This document shows, one piece after another, positions 16,581 to 25,031 of a DNA stretch of 37,605 nucleotides (the first letter of the stretch is position 1; every line of letters begins with the position of its first letter). The notes beneath the pieces are model-generated. The model saw only the letters and a list, made by a program, of their open reading frames with translations, did no database searches and had not been told where the DNA came from. Origin of the DNA: DATKLX01 sp035542155 (lineage in GTDB: Bacteria; Chloroflexota; Anaerolineae; Anaerolineales; Anaerolineaceae); the NCBI GenBank assembly GCA_035542155.1, contig DATKLX010000010.1, forward strand, positions 1-37,605. Direction: 5' to 3'. The position numbers and the translations under genes are program-made.

Positions 16581-17576
16581 ATGAATGATGATCCTTTAGA
16601 GCGGTTTCATGACGATACGCAGGCGATTGAGGCAGAGGTGGGGCGGGTGATTGTGGGGCAGAAAGAGGTCGTCCGCCTGGTGCTGGTGAGTATCCTGGCC
16701 GGGGGGCACGTGCTCCTCGAGGGCGTCCCCGGCCTGGGGAAGACCCTGCTCATCCGCACCCTGTCCCAGGCTCTCGACCTGAAGTTCTCGCGGATCCAGT
16801 TTACGCCCGACCTGATGCCGGCGGATATCGTCGGCACCGAGATCCTCGTCGACCAGGATGGGCGCCGGCAGTTCCGCTTCCAGCCCGGCCCGATCTTCGC
16901 CAACCTGGTCCTGGCGGATGAGATCAACCGCGCTACCCCCAAGACCCAATCCGCGCTGCTCGAGGCGATGCAGGAACACAGCGTGACCGTCGCGGAAAAG
17001 ACCTATACCCTGGACGAGCCGTTCTTCGTCCTCGCCACCCAAAACCCGCTGGAAATGGAGGGCACCTACCCGCTGCCCGAGGCGCAACTCGACCGCTTCT
17101 TTTTCAAGGTGCTAATCCAGTTCCCCGCGGCGGATGACCTGGCGCAGATCCTCAATCGCACCACGGGCGCAGAAGCTAGCTCCGCGCGACAGGTGGTGAG
17201 CGCGGCACGGATGCTGGAGATGCGCGAGCTGGTCCGCCAGGTGCCGGTCGCTTCGCACGTCACCGACTGGATCGCGCGCTTAATTGTGGCCACCCACCCG
17301 GAGGGGCGCGAAGCTCCGCCGCTGGTCAAACGCTTCGTGCGCTACGGGGCTTCCCCGCGCGGCGGGCAGGCGCTGATGCTGGGGGCGAAGGCGACCGCGC
17401 TGCTGGCCGGTCGCTACAACGTCGCTTTCGAAGACGTGAACGAAGTCCTCCCGGCCGCGCTGCGCCACCGCCTGCTCTTAAATTTTGAGGGACTGGCCGA
17501 AGGGGTCGATACGGACGAAGTCCTGGCAGAAGTGGTTGCCCAGGTCGAGCCGCTCAAAGCCGGGACGGTTGGATAG
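16581..17576 (+). CDS. MoxR-family AAA+ ATPase
   Basis: The 331-residue protein has Walker A GVPGLGKT (48-55), Walker B LVLADE (109-114), sensor-1 ATQNP (152-156) and the arginine-rich region of MoxR proteins (DRFFFK, 171-176). The C-terminal lid domain follows. AGGAAAT lies upstream of the ATG. MoxR ATPases act as chaperones with vWA proteins to mature or activate membrane or metal-containing complexes. Here the DUF58 gene and two vWA genes follow directly, which fits a MoxR-vWA pair. Membrane topology is absent, as expected for the cytosolic partner. The client is unknown. Confidence 0.93.
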   Translation: MNDDPLERFHDDTQAIEAEVGRVIVGQKEVVRLVLVSILAGGHVLLEGVPGLGKTLLIRTLSQALDLKFSRIQFTPDLMPADIVGTEILVDQDGRRQFRFQPGPIFANLVLADEINRATPKTQSALLEAMQEHSVTVAEKTYTLDEPFFVLATQNPLEMEGTYPLPEAQLDRFFFKVLIQFPAADDLAQILNRTTGAEASSARQVVSAARMLEMRELVRQVPVASHVTDWIARLIVATHPEGREAPPLVKRFVRYGASPRGGQALMLGAKATALLAGRYNVAFEDVNEVLPAALRHRLLLNFEGLAEGVDTDEVLAEVVAQVEPLKAGTVG

Positions 17577-17585
17577 GATTCGGGC

Positions 17586-18497
17586 GTGATTTTTGACGAG
17601 ACCACCCTGCGCAAAATCACCCGCCTGACGCTGGTCTCGCGGCAGGTGCGCGCGGGTTTAATGAAAGGCGAGCGGCGCTCGGTCCGGCGGGGGAGCAGCC
17701 TGGAGTTTGCCGATTACCGCAACTACACCCCCGGGGACGACCTGCGCCGGCTGGATTGGAACGTCTACGCGCGGTTGGATCGCCCGTTCCTCAAGCTGTT
17801 CGAGGAAGAAGAAGACCTGGCGGTGCATGTATTACTGGACGGTTCGCGGTCGATGGATTGGGGGGAGGGAGAGCAGAACAAGTTTGGGTACGGGCTGAAG
17901 CTGGCGGGGGCGATTGGGGCAATGGCGCTGGCGGGGGGCGACCGGCTGAGCGTGACGATACTGCGCATAGGCAATAACGACGCAGGACGGAACGCTCCCG
18001 GCGCACTGGATCTGAAATATGGGCCTGCCCGCGGCGAGGCAAACACCCTGGCCGCGCTGCGTTTCCTGGAAGGAGCACACCCGGCGGGCCGGACCGACCT
18101 GGTCCGCTCGCTCAAGGACTATCTATCCAGCGGGCAGCGCCCGGGGTTGCTGTTTTTGATCTCCGACTTTTTCTCTACCGGGGGGATCCAGGACCAGCTC
18201 AACGGGCTGGTGGGCCGCGGGTATGAAGTGGCCCTGATCCATCTCCTCGCCCCGGAGGAGATCGAGCCGCCCCTGGCCGGGGACCTGCGCCTGGTCGACG
18301 TCGAGACGGAAGAGGGGCAGGAGGTCTCGGTGGACGGGGCGATGCGGGCACTCTACCGGCAGCGGCTGGAGGCCTGGCGCCAGGAAATCCGCGCTGCCTG
18401 CCAGCAAAAGGGCGTGCGCTACCTGGGCTTGAGCACGTCCCAACCCTGGGAGGAGGTCATCCTGGAAGAGCTGCGCCTCAGCGGGGTAGCGCGATGA
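17586..18497 (+). CDS. DUF58 domain protein with intact MIDAS-like motif
   Basis: The start is GTG at 17586, 9 nt after the MoxR stop codon. The 303-residue protein carries the DUF58 hallmark FADYRNYTPGDDLRRLDW (41-58), then a vWA-like core with DGSRSM at 85-90, so the MIDAS pattern D-x-S-x-S is intact. It has no membrane helix. Proteins of this family are the standard neighbours of MoxR ATPases and are thought to be their substrate-binding partners. Its stop codon overlaps the ATG of the next gene (ATGA). Confidence 0.9.
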   Translation: MIFDETTLRKITRLTLVSRQVRAGLMKGERRSVRRGSSLEFADYRNYTPGDDLRRLDWNVYARLDRPFLKLFEEEEDLAVHVLLDGSRSMDWGEGEQNKFGYGLKLAGAIGAMALAGGDRLSVTILRIGNNDAGRNAPGALDLKYGPARGEANTLAALRFLEGAHPAGRTDLVRSLKDYLSSGQRPGLLFLISDFFSTGGIQDQLNGLVGRGYEVALIHLLAPEEIEPPLAGDLRLVDVETEEGQEVSVDGAMRALYRQRLEAWRQEIRAACQQKGVRYLGLSTSQPWEEVILEELRLSGVAR

Positions 18498-20485
18498 GCT
18501 TGCTCGCGCCCGTTTTCCTGCTCTTCGGGCTGCTGGCAGCGCCCATACTGCTGCTGTACATGCTCAAGCTACGCCGGCGGAAGGCGGTCATATCCTCGAA
18601 CCTGCTCTGGCAGCAGATCCTGCGCGACCGACAGGCAAACACCCCCTGGCAGCGCCTGAAGCGCAACCTGTTCCTCTTTTTACAGCTCCTTATCCTTGCG
18701 GCGCTGGTGGTCGCGCTGGCGCGGCCAGCCATCCCCGTTCCAAGCCTGACAGCGGGAGCGACAGTGATCGTTCTGGACGGCTCGGCGTCGATGAACGCCA
18801 CCGACGTGTCCCCTTCGCGTTTCGAAGCGGCGCGTTCGCGGGTCCGCGAGCTGATTGCCGGGCTGCCCGCCAGCACCCCGGTGACCTTGATCCTGGCCGG
18901 GCAGCCGGCGCGCCTGCTCGCCACCGCGGAGACCGGCCGGGCGGCCCAACTCGCCGCACTGCAGGGAGCCGAGCCAGACCCTGGCCCGGTGGATTGGGAA
19001 GCGACCTTTGCCCTGGCGGCCGGGGCGAGCAGCGCCACCGGAGGCGCGGCTACCACGGTGATCGTTTCGGACGGCGGCGTGGCCGCTGGGAGACAGGTTT
19101 ACCTTCCGGGTCCGGTGAAGTATCTGCCGGTGGGCGCAGACGGCGAGAACCTGGCGGTCACGGCCCTATCCGTCCGCCCCGCGGAAAAGGGCGCGCAGTT
19201 GTTTGCCAGCGTGGCCAATTACGGCAGCCGCTCCCATACGGCGATCCTCTCGGTCTATGCCGGAGAGCGGCTGATCGACGTGCGCCAGGTCTCTATCGCC
19301 GCCGGAAAGAGCCAGGATGTCGTTCTGAGCGGCCTCCCCGGCGATGCGCAGGGCTACACAGCGCGCCTCTCCAGCGCGCAGGGAGGATCGGATCGCCTGG
19401 ACGGGTTATCCCTCGACGACGCGGCCTTTACCGTATACCGGCCGGCTCCCGGCGGGCGGACGCTTCTGGTCAGCCCGGGGAACCTCTACCTGCGCCAGCT
19501 CCTGGAGAGCCTGCCCGGAGTGCAGTCCTTTTCGCTGCTGGCCAAAGCAGGGAGCGAGATCCAGATCCCCAAAGACCGCTACGACGTCTACGTCCTGGAC
19601 GGGAGGATCCCAAGAGAGGTGCCTCCGGGCAACCTACTGATCCTTAACCCGCCGCCGAACCCATTTTTCAGCGTTGGTGGAACTATCCAGGAGACAGGCG
19701 AGGCAAAAGTGCTGCCCGGCCTGCTAACTCGCTTCTTGAAGTGGGACGACGTCCATATTTTACAGGCCAGGCAGGTGACGCTGCCGGATTGGGCCGAGCC
19801 GCTTGTGGAGGCCAAAGGCGGTCCGCTGGTGTTTACCGGCGAGACCCAGGGCCGCCGGCTGGCGGTGGTCACCTTCGACCTGCATGAGTCGGACCTGCCG
19901 CTGCAGGTCGCTTACCCCATCCTCTTCTCGAACCTGATCCAGTACCTGACCCACCCGGCCAACCTGAGCGTCCTCAATGGAGCGAGCGGTGAGGCGCAGC
20001 TGTCCCTCTCCGGGCTGGCCGGGGAGACGAACGTCCAGGTCCAGCCGGGAGGAAGCATCCTCATCCGCCCGGCCGGAGGCGCAGATCAGGCCCTGGTGAC
20101 CGACCCGGATGGGACCACGGTCCCTGTGCAACTCGACCAGGGGCAGGCCGTGTTCAGCGCCACGTGCCAGGCCGGAATCTATACCGTCAGCTATCCCGGC
20201 CATGCGGATCGAGGACAGGATGCTTTCGCGGTGACCCTGAACAGCCCGGACGAATCGGACATTCGTCCGCTCGGGAGCCTGCAGATCGGCGGAAACAGCC
20301 TGTCTCCTCAACGGGAGACGGAAATCGGCCAGCGCGAATTGTGGCCCTGGCTGGCAGCTCTGGCCCTGGTGGTCCTGGCGCTGGAGTGGTGGTTGTACCA
20401 CCGGAGCCGGATATTTCGGGCAAACGGCCAGCCCGGGCGGGGATTCCTGGCCGGACTGCGCGATCGAAGGCGGGAGCGGGGGTAA
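18494..20485 (+). CDS. BatA-like membrane vWA protein
   Basis: The 663-residue product begins with the aerotolerance-type N-terminal domain (BatA N-terminus): a membrane helix (1-23), a cytosolic motif with LKLRRRK, and a second helix (about 58-78) ending ARPAI. A vWA domain follows, with an intact MIDAS DGSASM (95-100). Residues about 200-600 are beta-rich and extracytoplasmic, and a last helix (about 616-636) precedes a basic tail. It should sit in the membrane with the vWA domain outside the cytosol, as in Bat-type systems. It overlaps the DUF58 gene by 4 nt, so the two are probably translationally coupled. Confidence 0.88.
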   Translation: MSLLAPVFLLFGLLAAPILLLYMLKLRRRKAVISSNLLWQQILRDRQANTPWQRLKRNLFLFLQLLILAALVVALARPAIPVPSLTAGATVIVLDGSASMNATDVSPSRFEAARSRVRELIAGLPASTPVTLILAGQPARLLATAETGRAAQLAALQGAEPDPGPVDWEATFALAAGASSATGGAATTVIVSDGGVAAGRQVYLPGPVKYLPVGADGENLAVTALSVRPAEKGAQLFASVANYGSRSHTAILSVYAGERLIDVRQVSIAAGKSQDVVLSGLPGDAQGYTARLSSAQGGSDRLDGLSLDDAAFTVYRPAPGGRTLLVSPGNLYLRQLLESLPGVQSFSLLAKAGSEIQIPKDRYDVYVLDGRIPREVPPGNLLILNPPPNPFFSVGGTIQETGEAKVLPGLLTRFLKWDDVHILQARQVTLPDWAEPLVEAKGGPLVFTGETQGRRLAVVTFDLHESDLPLQVAYPILFSNLIQYLTHPANLSVLNGASGEAQLSLSGLAGETNVQVQPGGSILIRPAGGADQALVTDPDGTTVPVQLDQGQAVFSATCQAGIYTVSYPGHADRGQDAFAVTLNSPDESDIRPLGSLQIGGNSLSPQRETEIGQRELWPWLAALALVVLALEWWLYHRSRIFRANGQPGRGFLAGLRDRRRERG

Positions 20486-20488
20486 GGC

Positions 20489-23410
20489 ATGCGCTTCGAG
20501 AATCCGCTCGCCCTGCTGCTTCTCGCCGGCCTGGGCTGGATCGGCTGGCAGGGATGGCCGCGCAGCGGACCGGGGCAAGCCAGGGAAGCGGCCGCGCTGG
20601 TCCTGCGCGTGACGATCTCCCTGGCCCTCATTCTCGCCCTGGCCGAGCTGAACCTGGTCAGCCGGGTGGACCGACTGGCGGTGGTCTTCCTCCTGGATCG
20701 TTCGGACTCGGTCTCCCCAAGGGCACGCCAGGCCGAGGTGGATTACGTCCGCCAGGCGTTAAAGCAGATGGGGCCTGACGACCAGGCCGCGGTGGTCGCT
20801 TTTGGAGGAGACGCCCTGGTGGAACGGCGCATGTCGCCCGGGGCGGAGCTAGGGGAGATCAACTCGACCCCCATTGGCGGGCAGACCGATCTGGGCAGGG
20901 CGGTCCGCCTGGGGATGGCCCTTTTCCCCGCCGAGGCGTCGCGGCGGATGGTAATCCTCTCAGACGGGATGAGCACCGAGGGGGACGCACTCAGCGCGGC
21001 GCGCCTGGCCGCTTCCAGCGGGGTGCAGTTGGATACCGTGCGAACCGGGGAGCCGCCGGAGGCGGAGGCGCTGGTCAGCCGGGTCGCGGCCCCGCGATTC
21101 CTGCAGCAGGGCGAGCGCTTCGATCTGCAGATCAGCCTGTACGCTACCCGAGCGACAGACGTCGCCATCCAGGTTCTGGAGGATGGCCAGCCGGTATACA
21201 GCGGGCAGCACGCCCTGGCTGCGGGCGACCAGTCGTTCAGCCTGTCTCTGGACGCCGGGGCGCCCGGCTATCACCGCCTACAGGTGCAGATCGCTCCGCA
21301 GGGGGATAGGTACTACCAGAATAACGAGCTTTCCACCTTCATCCAGGTGGCTGGCCCGCCGCGGGTCCTGGTCGTCGCTCCACCGCCCGGTGAGCCGTTG
21401 GGCTTCAACGGCGAAAGGCGTCCCGATGAAGCCGTGCAATTGGTTCAGGCGTTGAAGGCTGCCCAGTTCAGCGTGGACACAGCGGTACCCACTGATCTGG
21501 CGTCAAACATCGTTGACCTGACACCCTATTCCTCTCTTCTATTGGTCGACGTGCCGGCGCGCGAGCTGAACCAGCGGCAGATGGAAATGGTGCAGAGCTA
21601 CGTGCGCGACCTGGGCGGCGGGTTAGTAGCCGTCGGCGGACCGACCAGCTACGGGGTGGGGGGTTATTTCCGCACCCCGCTCGAAGAAACGCTGCCGGTC
21701 GAAATGCAGCTCAAAGACCAGAAACGCCGCCCTTCCCTGGCGATGGTCTTCATCATCGACCATTCCGGCAGCATGACCGAGACCAGCGGCGGCCCGATGA
21801 AGCTGGAGCTGGCCAAAGAAGCCGCTATCCGTTCGGTGGATCTGCTCTTTCCGACCGACCGGGTGGGGGTGATCGCATTCGACGACGCGGCCGGCTGGGT
21901 GGTCCCGATGACGGAGCTGTCCGAGCCCAAAGCGGTGCAGAACGCAATCGCCGGGATCCGCGCTGGCGGTGGGACGGATATCCTGGCCGGCCTGCAGGCG
22001 ATGGCCAAAATCCTGCCCAATGACCCGGCCAGCGTCAAGCACGTCGTCCTGCTCACCGACGGCGGGGCCGACCCGACCGGGATCCCCGAGCTTGTCACTC
22101 GGCTGCACGACAAGAACGGGATCACCCTGACCACGGTCGGCGTGGGGAGGGATGCGGCGAGCTTCCTGCCAGACCTGGCCAGGCTAGGCGGGGGGCGTTA
22201 CCACTTCGCCGCCGACCCGGGGAGCATCCCCAGCATTTTTACCGAAGAGACCAGCCTGGTTTCGCGCTCGTATATCGTCGAGCACTCCTTCTTCCCCGAG
22301 CAGTCCGCCAGCTCGCCGATCCTGGCCGGGATCCAGTCCGCGCCGCAGCTCCAGGGGTATGTAGCCACGACGGCCAAGGAAGCCGCTCAGACAATCCTCA
22401 TCTCCGACCAACGCGACCCGATCCTGGCAGCCTGGCAGTACGGGCTGGGTCGGGCGGTCGCCTTTACCTCGGATGCGACCGGGCGCTGGGCGCGAGGGTG
22501 GCTGGACTGGGACCGGTTCACCAGCTTCTGGGGCCAGGTGGTGCGCAGCACGATCCGCGACCGGTCGCCCACCGCGCTGGACGTGAGCGTCCTCCCGCCC
22601 GTAGAGGGTGCAGGGTCCGCGCGGCTGGTGGTCGAGGCGCGCGTCCCGGGTCAGGAAAATGAATATCTCAACGGCTACCGCATGCAGGCGCGGGTGGTGG
22701 GTCCCGATGGAAACGTCGAAACGGTTGAGCTGCGCCAGACGGCCCCTGGCGAGTATAGCGCGGGTTTTAACCCCGCCGTTCCCGGCGTTTACCTGATCGG
22801 AGTGACCGGCGGGCAGGAAAACAGCGGTGGAACCGCGGTCGGCGAGACGGTTGGCTGGGTGATGGACTATTCAGCGGAGTACCGCAACCTCGAGGGAGAC
22901 CCGCGGGCACTGGAGCGGATCGCGGGCCTAGCGGGCGGGCGGCAGCTCTCCCTGGCGGATGGCGGGAAGAATGTCTTCGATCACAACCTGCCCGCCGCGC
23001 AGGCGAACCACCCTGCGTGGCCCTGGCTGCTGGGCCTGGCCGCGCTGCTGCTCCCGCTGGATATCGCCGTGCGCCGGCTGCTGCTCAGCCCGCGCGAGCT
23101 GCTAAGTATCCCCGGAGTGATCCTGCGCCGCCTGCGACGACCAAAGACCGCGGCGGGCGAGCGCCCGCGGACCGAGCGGCTGGAGGCGCTGTTCCAGGCC
23201 AAGCAGCGCGCCGCCAGGGTTGAGGATCGGCCGGGAGAGCAGCCTGGCGCGCAGGTCTTTGTTCCCGGGGATGAAAAGCCGGTTCAAGCTGTTCCCCCAC
23301 AAAAAGACCGCGCGGAGCGTGAGTCCAAAGTACCGCAGCCATCCTCCGGCGGCCAGACGACCGCCGCCAGCCTGCTGGCAGCTAAACGAGAGCGCGAGAA
23401 ACGCAAGTAA
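20489..23410 (+). CDS. Membrane protein with two vWA domains and a GATase-like domain between them
   Basis: The 973-residue protein starts 3 nt after the previous stop codon. Two N-terminal helices (about 5-22 and 38-54) lead to a first vWA domain with MIDAS DRSDS (70-74). A glutamine-amidotransferase-like fold (about 290-405) without a catalytic cysteine follows, then a second vWA domain with DHSGSM (424-429). The region near WQYGLGRAVAFTSDATG is typical of large vWA/GATase-like membrane proteins. A C-terminal helix (about 842-862) is followed by a long basic cytosolic tail rich in Arg, Lys, Glu and Gln. Having both vWA domains with intact metal sites suggests ligand or protein binding by each. 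It is the last gene of the operon. An MFS gene converges on it 13 bp away, with only a weak hairpin (23415-23445) between them. Confidence 0.87.
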   Translation: MRFENPLALLLLAGLGWIGWQGWPRSGPGQAREAAALVLRVTISLALILALAELNLVSRVDRLAVVFLLDRSDSVSPRARQAEVDYVRQALKQMGPDDQAAVVAFGGDALVERRMSPGAELGEINSTPIGGQTDLGRAVRLGMALFPAEASRRMVILSDGMSTEGDALSAARLAASSGVQLDTVRTGEPPEAEALVSRVAAPRFLQQGERFDLQISLYATRATDVAIQVLEDGQPVYSGQHALAAGDQSFSLSLDAGAPGYHRLQVQIAPQGDRYYQNNELSTFIQVAGPPRVLVVAPPPGEPLGFNGERRPDEAVQLVQALKAAQFSVDTAVPTDLASNIVDLTPYSSLLLVDVPARELNQRQMEMVQSYVRDLGGGLVAVGGPTSYGVGGYFRTPLEETLPVEMQLKDQKRRPSLAMVFIIDHSGSMTETSGGPMKLELAKEAAIRSVDLLFPTDRVGVIAFDDAAGWVVPMTELSEPKAVQNAIAGIRAGGGTDILAGLQAMAKILPNDPASVKHVVLLTDGGADPTGIPELVTRLHDKNGITLTTVGVGRDAASFLPDLARLGGGRYHFAADPGSIPSIFTEETSLVSRSYIVEHSFFPEQSASSPILAGIQSAPQLQGYVATTAKEAAQTILISDQRDPILAAWQYGLGRAVAFTSDATGRWARGWLDWDRFTSFWGQVVRSTIRDRSPTALDVSVLPPVEGAGSARLVVEARVPGQENEYLNGYRMQARVVGPDGNVETVELRQTAPGEYSAGFNPAVPGVYLIGVTGGQENSGGTAVGETVGWVMDYSAEYRNLEGDPRALERIAGLAGGRQLSLADGGKNVFDHNLPAAQANHPAWPWLLGLAALLLPLDIAVRRLLLSPRELLSIPGVILRRLRRPKTAAGERPRTERLEALFQAKQRAARVEDRPGEQPGAQVFVPGDEKPVQAVPPQKDRAERESKVPQPSSGGQTTAASLLAAKREREKRK

Positions 23411-23423
23411 AATCACCGGCCGA

Positions 23424-24665
23424 TTATTCTGCGCGTACGGTCGGTTGCCAGAAAGCCATCAGGAACGCGGCGATCAGGGCCAGGCTGCCGCCAAACAGGA
23501 AAGGCGCGGATGGACCCAGCCCGGACCATCCTCCCGCTCCCTGCCAGAGCACGCCCGCGATCAGCGACGCCGGAAAGGCCAGCAAACCAATCACGGCGTT
23601 ATAGGTCCCGTAGGCCGTACCGCGGAGCTCCTCCGGCACCAGGTCGGCGACCATCGCGTTGGCCGTTCCATAGGCCATCCCATAATATACGCCGTAGACC
23701 ACGTACAGCAACCAGACCTGCCAGGCTGCCTGGGCCAGGGCAAAGCCGAGGTAAATCAGTGCGTAGACCATCCAGCCGCCGACGATCAACTGCCGCCGGC
23801 CAATCCGGTCGGACAACGAGCCGGCCGGGGTGGAAACCAGGCTGTAGACCAGGTTGAAGGCCGCCAGCATGATCAGGATGCCTGTCACGCTGACCCCCAG
23901 GTTTTGCGCGCGCAGCACCAGGAAGGCATCCGAGGAGTTGCCCAGGGTAAAGATGCTCACGACGACCAGGAACGCCTGGTAGGGACGGCCCAGGTTGCGC
24001 AGGGAAAACTTCGGAGCGGCCCGCTGGCCTTTGGCCGGCACGTCCTGAGCCCCCAATACCAGGGAGAGGACCGATAGAAGGGCGGGGAGCAGACTGACCA
24101 GAACGAGGGTCTGGAAGGTGGACCGGGTCAGGGTGAGGGTATTTTTCTGGGTCAGCCAGACGACCAGCAGGGCGATGAGGATACCGACCAGTGCTCCGGC
24201 GGTGTCCAACGCGCGGTGGAAGCCGAAAGCCAGCCCGCGCGTCTCGGGGGTAACCGAATCGGCCACCAGCGCATCCCGCGGAGCGGTGCGGATCCCCTTG
24301 CCGACCCGGTCAGCCCAACGCACGCCGGCGACCATCTCCCAACTGTTGGCGAAATAGAAGAAGGGCTTGGAGAGCGCGGAAAGCCCATATCCGATTACGG
24401 CCAGCCGCTTGCGCCCGCCCATGCGGTCCGACAGCCAACCGGAAAACAGCTTGAGGATGCTGGCGGTCGTTTCAGCCACGCCTTCGATCAGGCCGATGAT
24501 GCTCGTCTGCACCCCCAGGACGTTGGAGAGGAAGAGGGGCAGGATATTCAGCACCATCTCGCTGGAAATGTCCATGAAAAAGCTGGTCAGGCCAACCGCC
24601 CAGACGTTGCGCGGCAGCCTGGAAATCGATTTGGTAAGAGGTTCTTTTTCAGCAGTCTCGGCCAT
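23424..24665 (-). CDS. MFS transporter
   Basis: I chose the ATG at 24665, which has GAGGG about 8 nt upstream; the longer reading begins with TTG at 24680. The 413-residue protein has about 12 hydrophobic segments and the MFS motif A-like GWLSDRMGGRKRLA. It also has the signature DRVGKGIRTAPRDALVADS, characteristic of a widespread MFS subfamily with no defined substrate. The second half repeats the motif as SLSDRIGRRQLIV. It is transcribed opposite to the vWA operon and divergently from the salvage locus. Substrate prediction is not possible here. Confidence 0.9.
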   Translation of the reverse strand: MAETAEKEPLTKSISRLPRNVWAVGLTSFFMDISSEMVLNILPLFLSNVLGVQTSIIGLIEGVAETTASILKLFSGWLSDRMGGRKRLAVIGYGLSALSKPFFYFANSWEMVAGVRWADRVGKGIRTAPRDALVADSVTPETRGLAFGFHRALDTAGALVGILIALLVVWLTQKNTLTLTRSTFQTLVLVSLLPALLSVLSLVLGAQDVPAKGQRAAPKFSLRNLGRPYQAFLVVVSIFTLGNSSDAFLVLRAQNLGVSVTGILIMLAAFNLVYSLVSTPAGSLSDRIGRRQLIVGGWMVYALIYLGFALAQAAWQVWLLYVVYGVYYGMAYGTANAMVADLVPEELRGTAYGTYNAVIGLLAFPASLIAGVLWQGAGGWSGLGPSAPFLFGGSLALIAAFLMAFWQPTVRAE

Positions 24666-24726
24666 CACGGAAACCCTCAATTGAAAGTAGTCGGTTCTTC
24701 TTTGTGTACCAGTTCAGAATTTTATC

Positions 24727-24755
24727 ATTATACCCCCTCCGGGCAAAGCGCCCGG
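24727..24755 (-). promoter_or_regulatory. Candidate minus-strand -10 and upstream hairpin for the MFS gene
   Basis: On the minus strand TATAAT occupies 24732-24727, about 60 nt from the MFS ATG. No -35 consensus is seen. Instead a perfect 6-bp inverted repeat with a 5-nt loop (CCGGGC at 24739-24744, GCCCGG at 24750-24755) lies where the -35 would be, which might be an operator. Confidence 0.35.
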
Positions 24756-24900
24756 TTTCCCCCCATTTTTGCCAGAGAGAATTTGTATTGCCAGCCAGAT
24801 ATCCTCTGAGAAAATATGGGACGGAAGGGGGATGATTTTCTCGCCCCAAAACGTGAATGCACCCCATTGAGCCAGGAAGGTGAAGGATCTACCTGCTGCA

Positions 24901-24909
24901 TGTTATAAT
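24901..24909 (+). promoter_or_regulatory. Extended -10 promoter of the PRTase-like gene
   Basis: TGTTATAAT is a full extended -10 with a perfect TATAAT at 24904-24909; only TGAAGG (24881-24886) serves as a -35 at 17 bp. The predicted leader to the ATG at 25032 is about 115 nt. No known riboswitch was recognised in it. Confidence 0.65.
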
Positions 24910-25031
24910 AGACATGGTGTTCAGGGGTCCCAGTTGAAAAGTAAAGGTGAATGAACGAAGTGATTGAACCCTGCATTTTCGTGACCACAGGTGTAGGCAG
25001 GATCGTTGAAATTTATTCCCGAGGAGTGGTT

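Noticed and set aside
23220..24077. 285-residue + strand open frame overlapping the MFS gene
   Set aside because: Its first part lies in another frame of the vWA gene and the rest is antisense to MFS; no motif.
24916..25031. Purine or other nucleobase riboswitch in the leader of the PRTase-like gene
   Set aside because: I could not find the conserved junction bases or stems of a known class; only the hairpin inside the coding region is convincing.
24951..25031. N-terminal extension or upstream start for the PRTase-like gene
   Set aside because: The ATG at 24951 is in frame but lacks a ribosome-binding site, while the ATG at 25032 has GAGGAG at good spacing.
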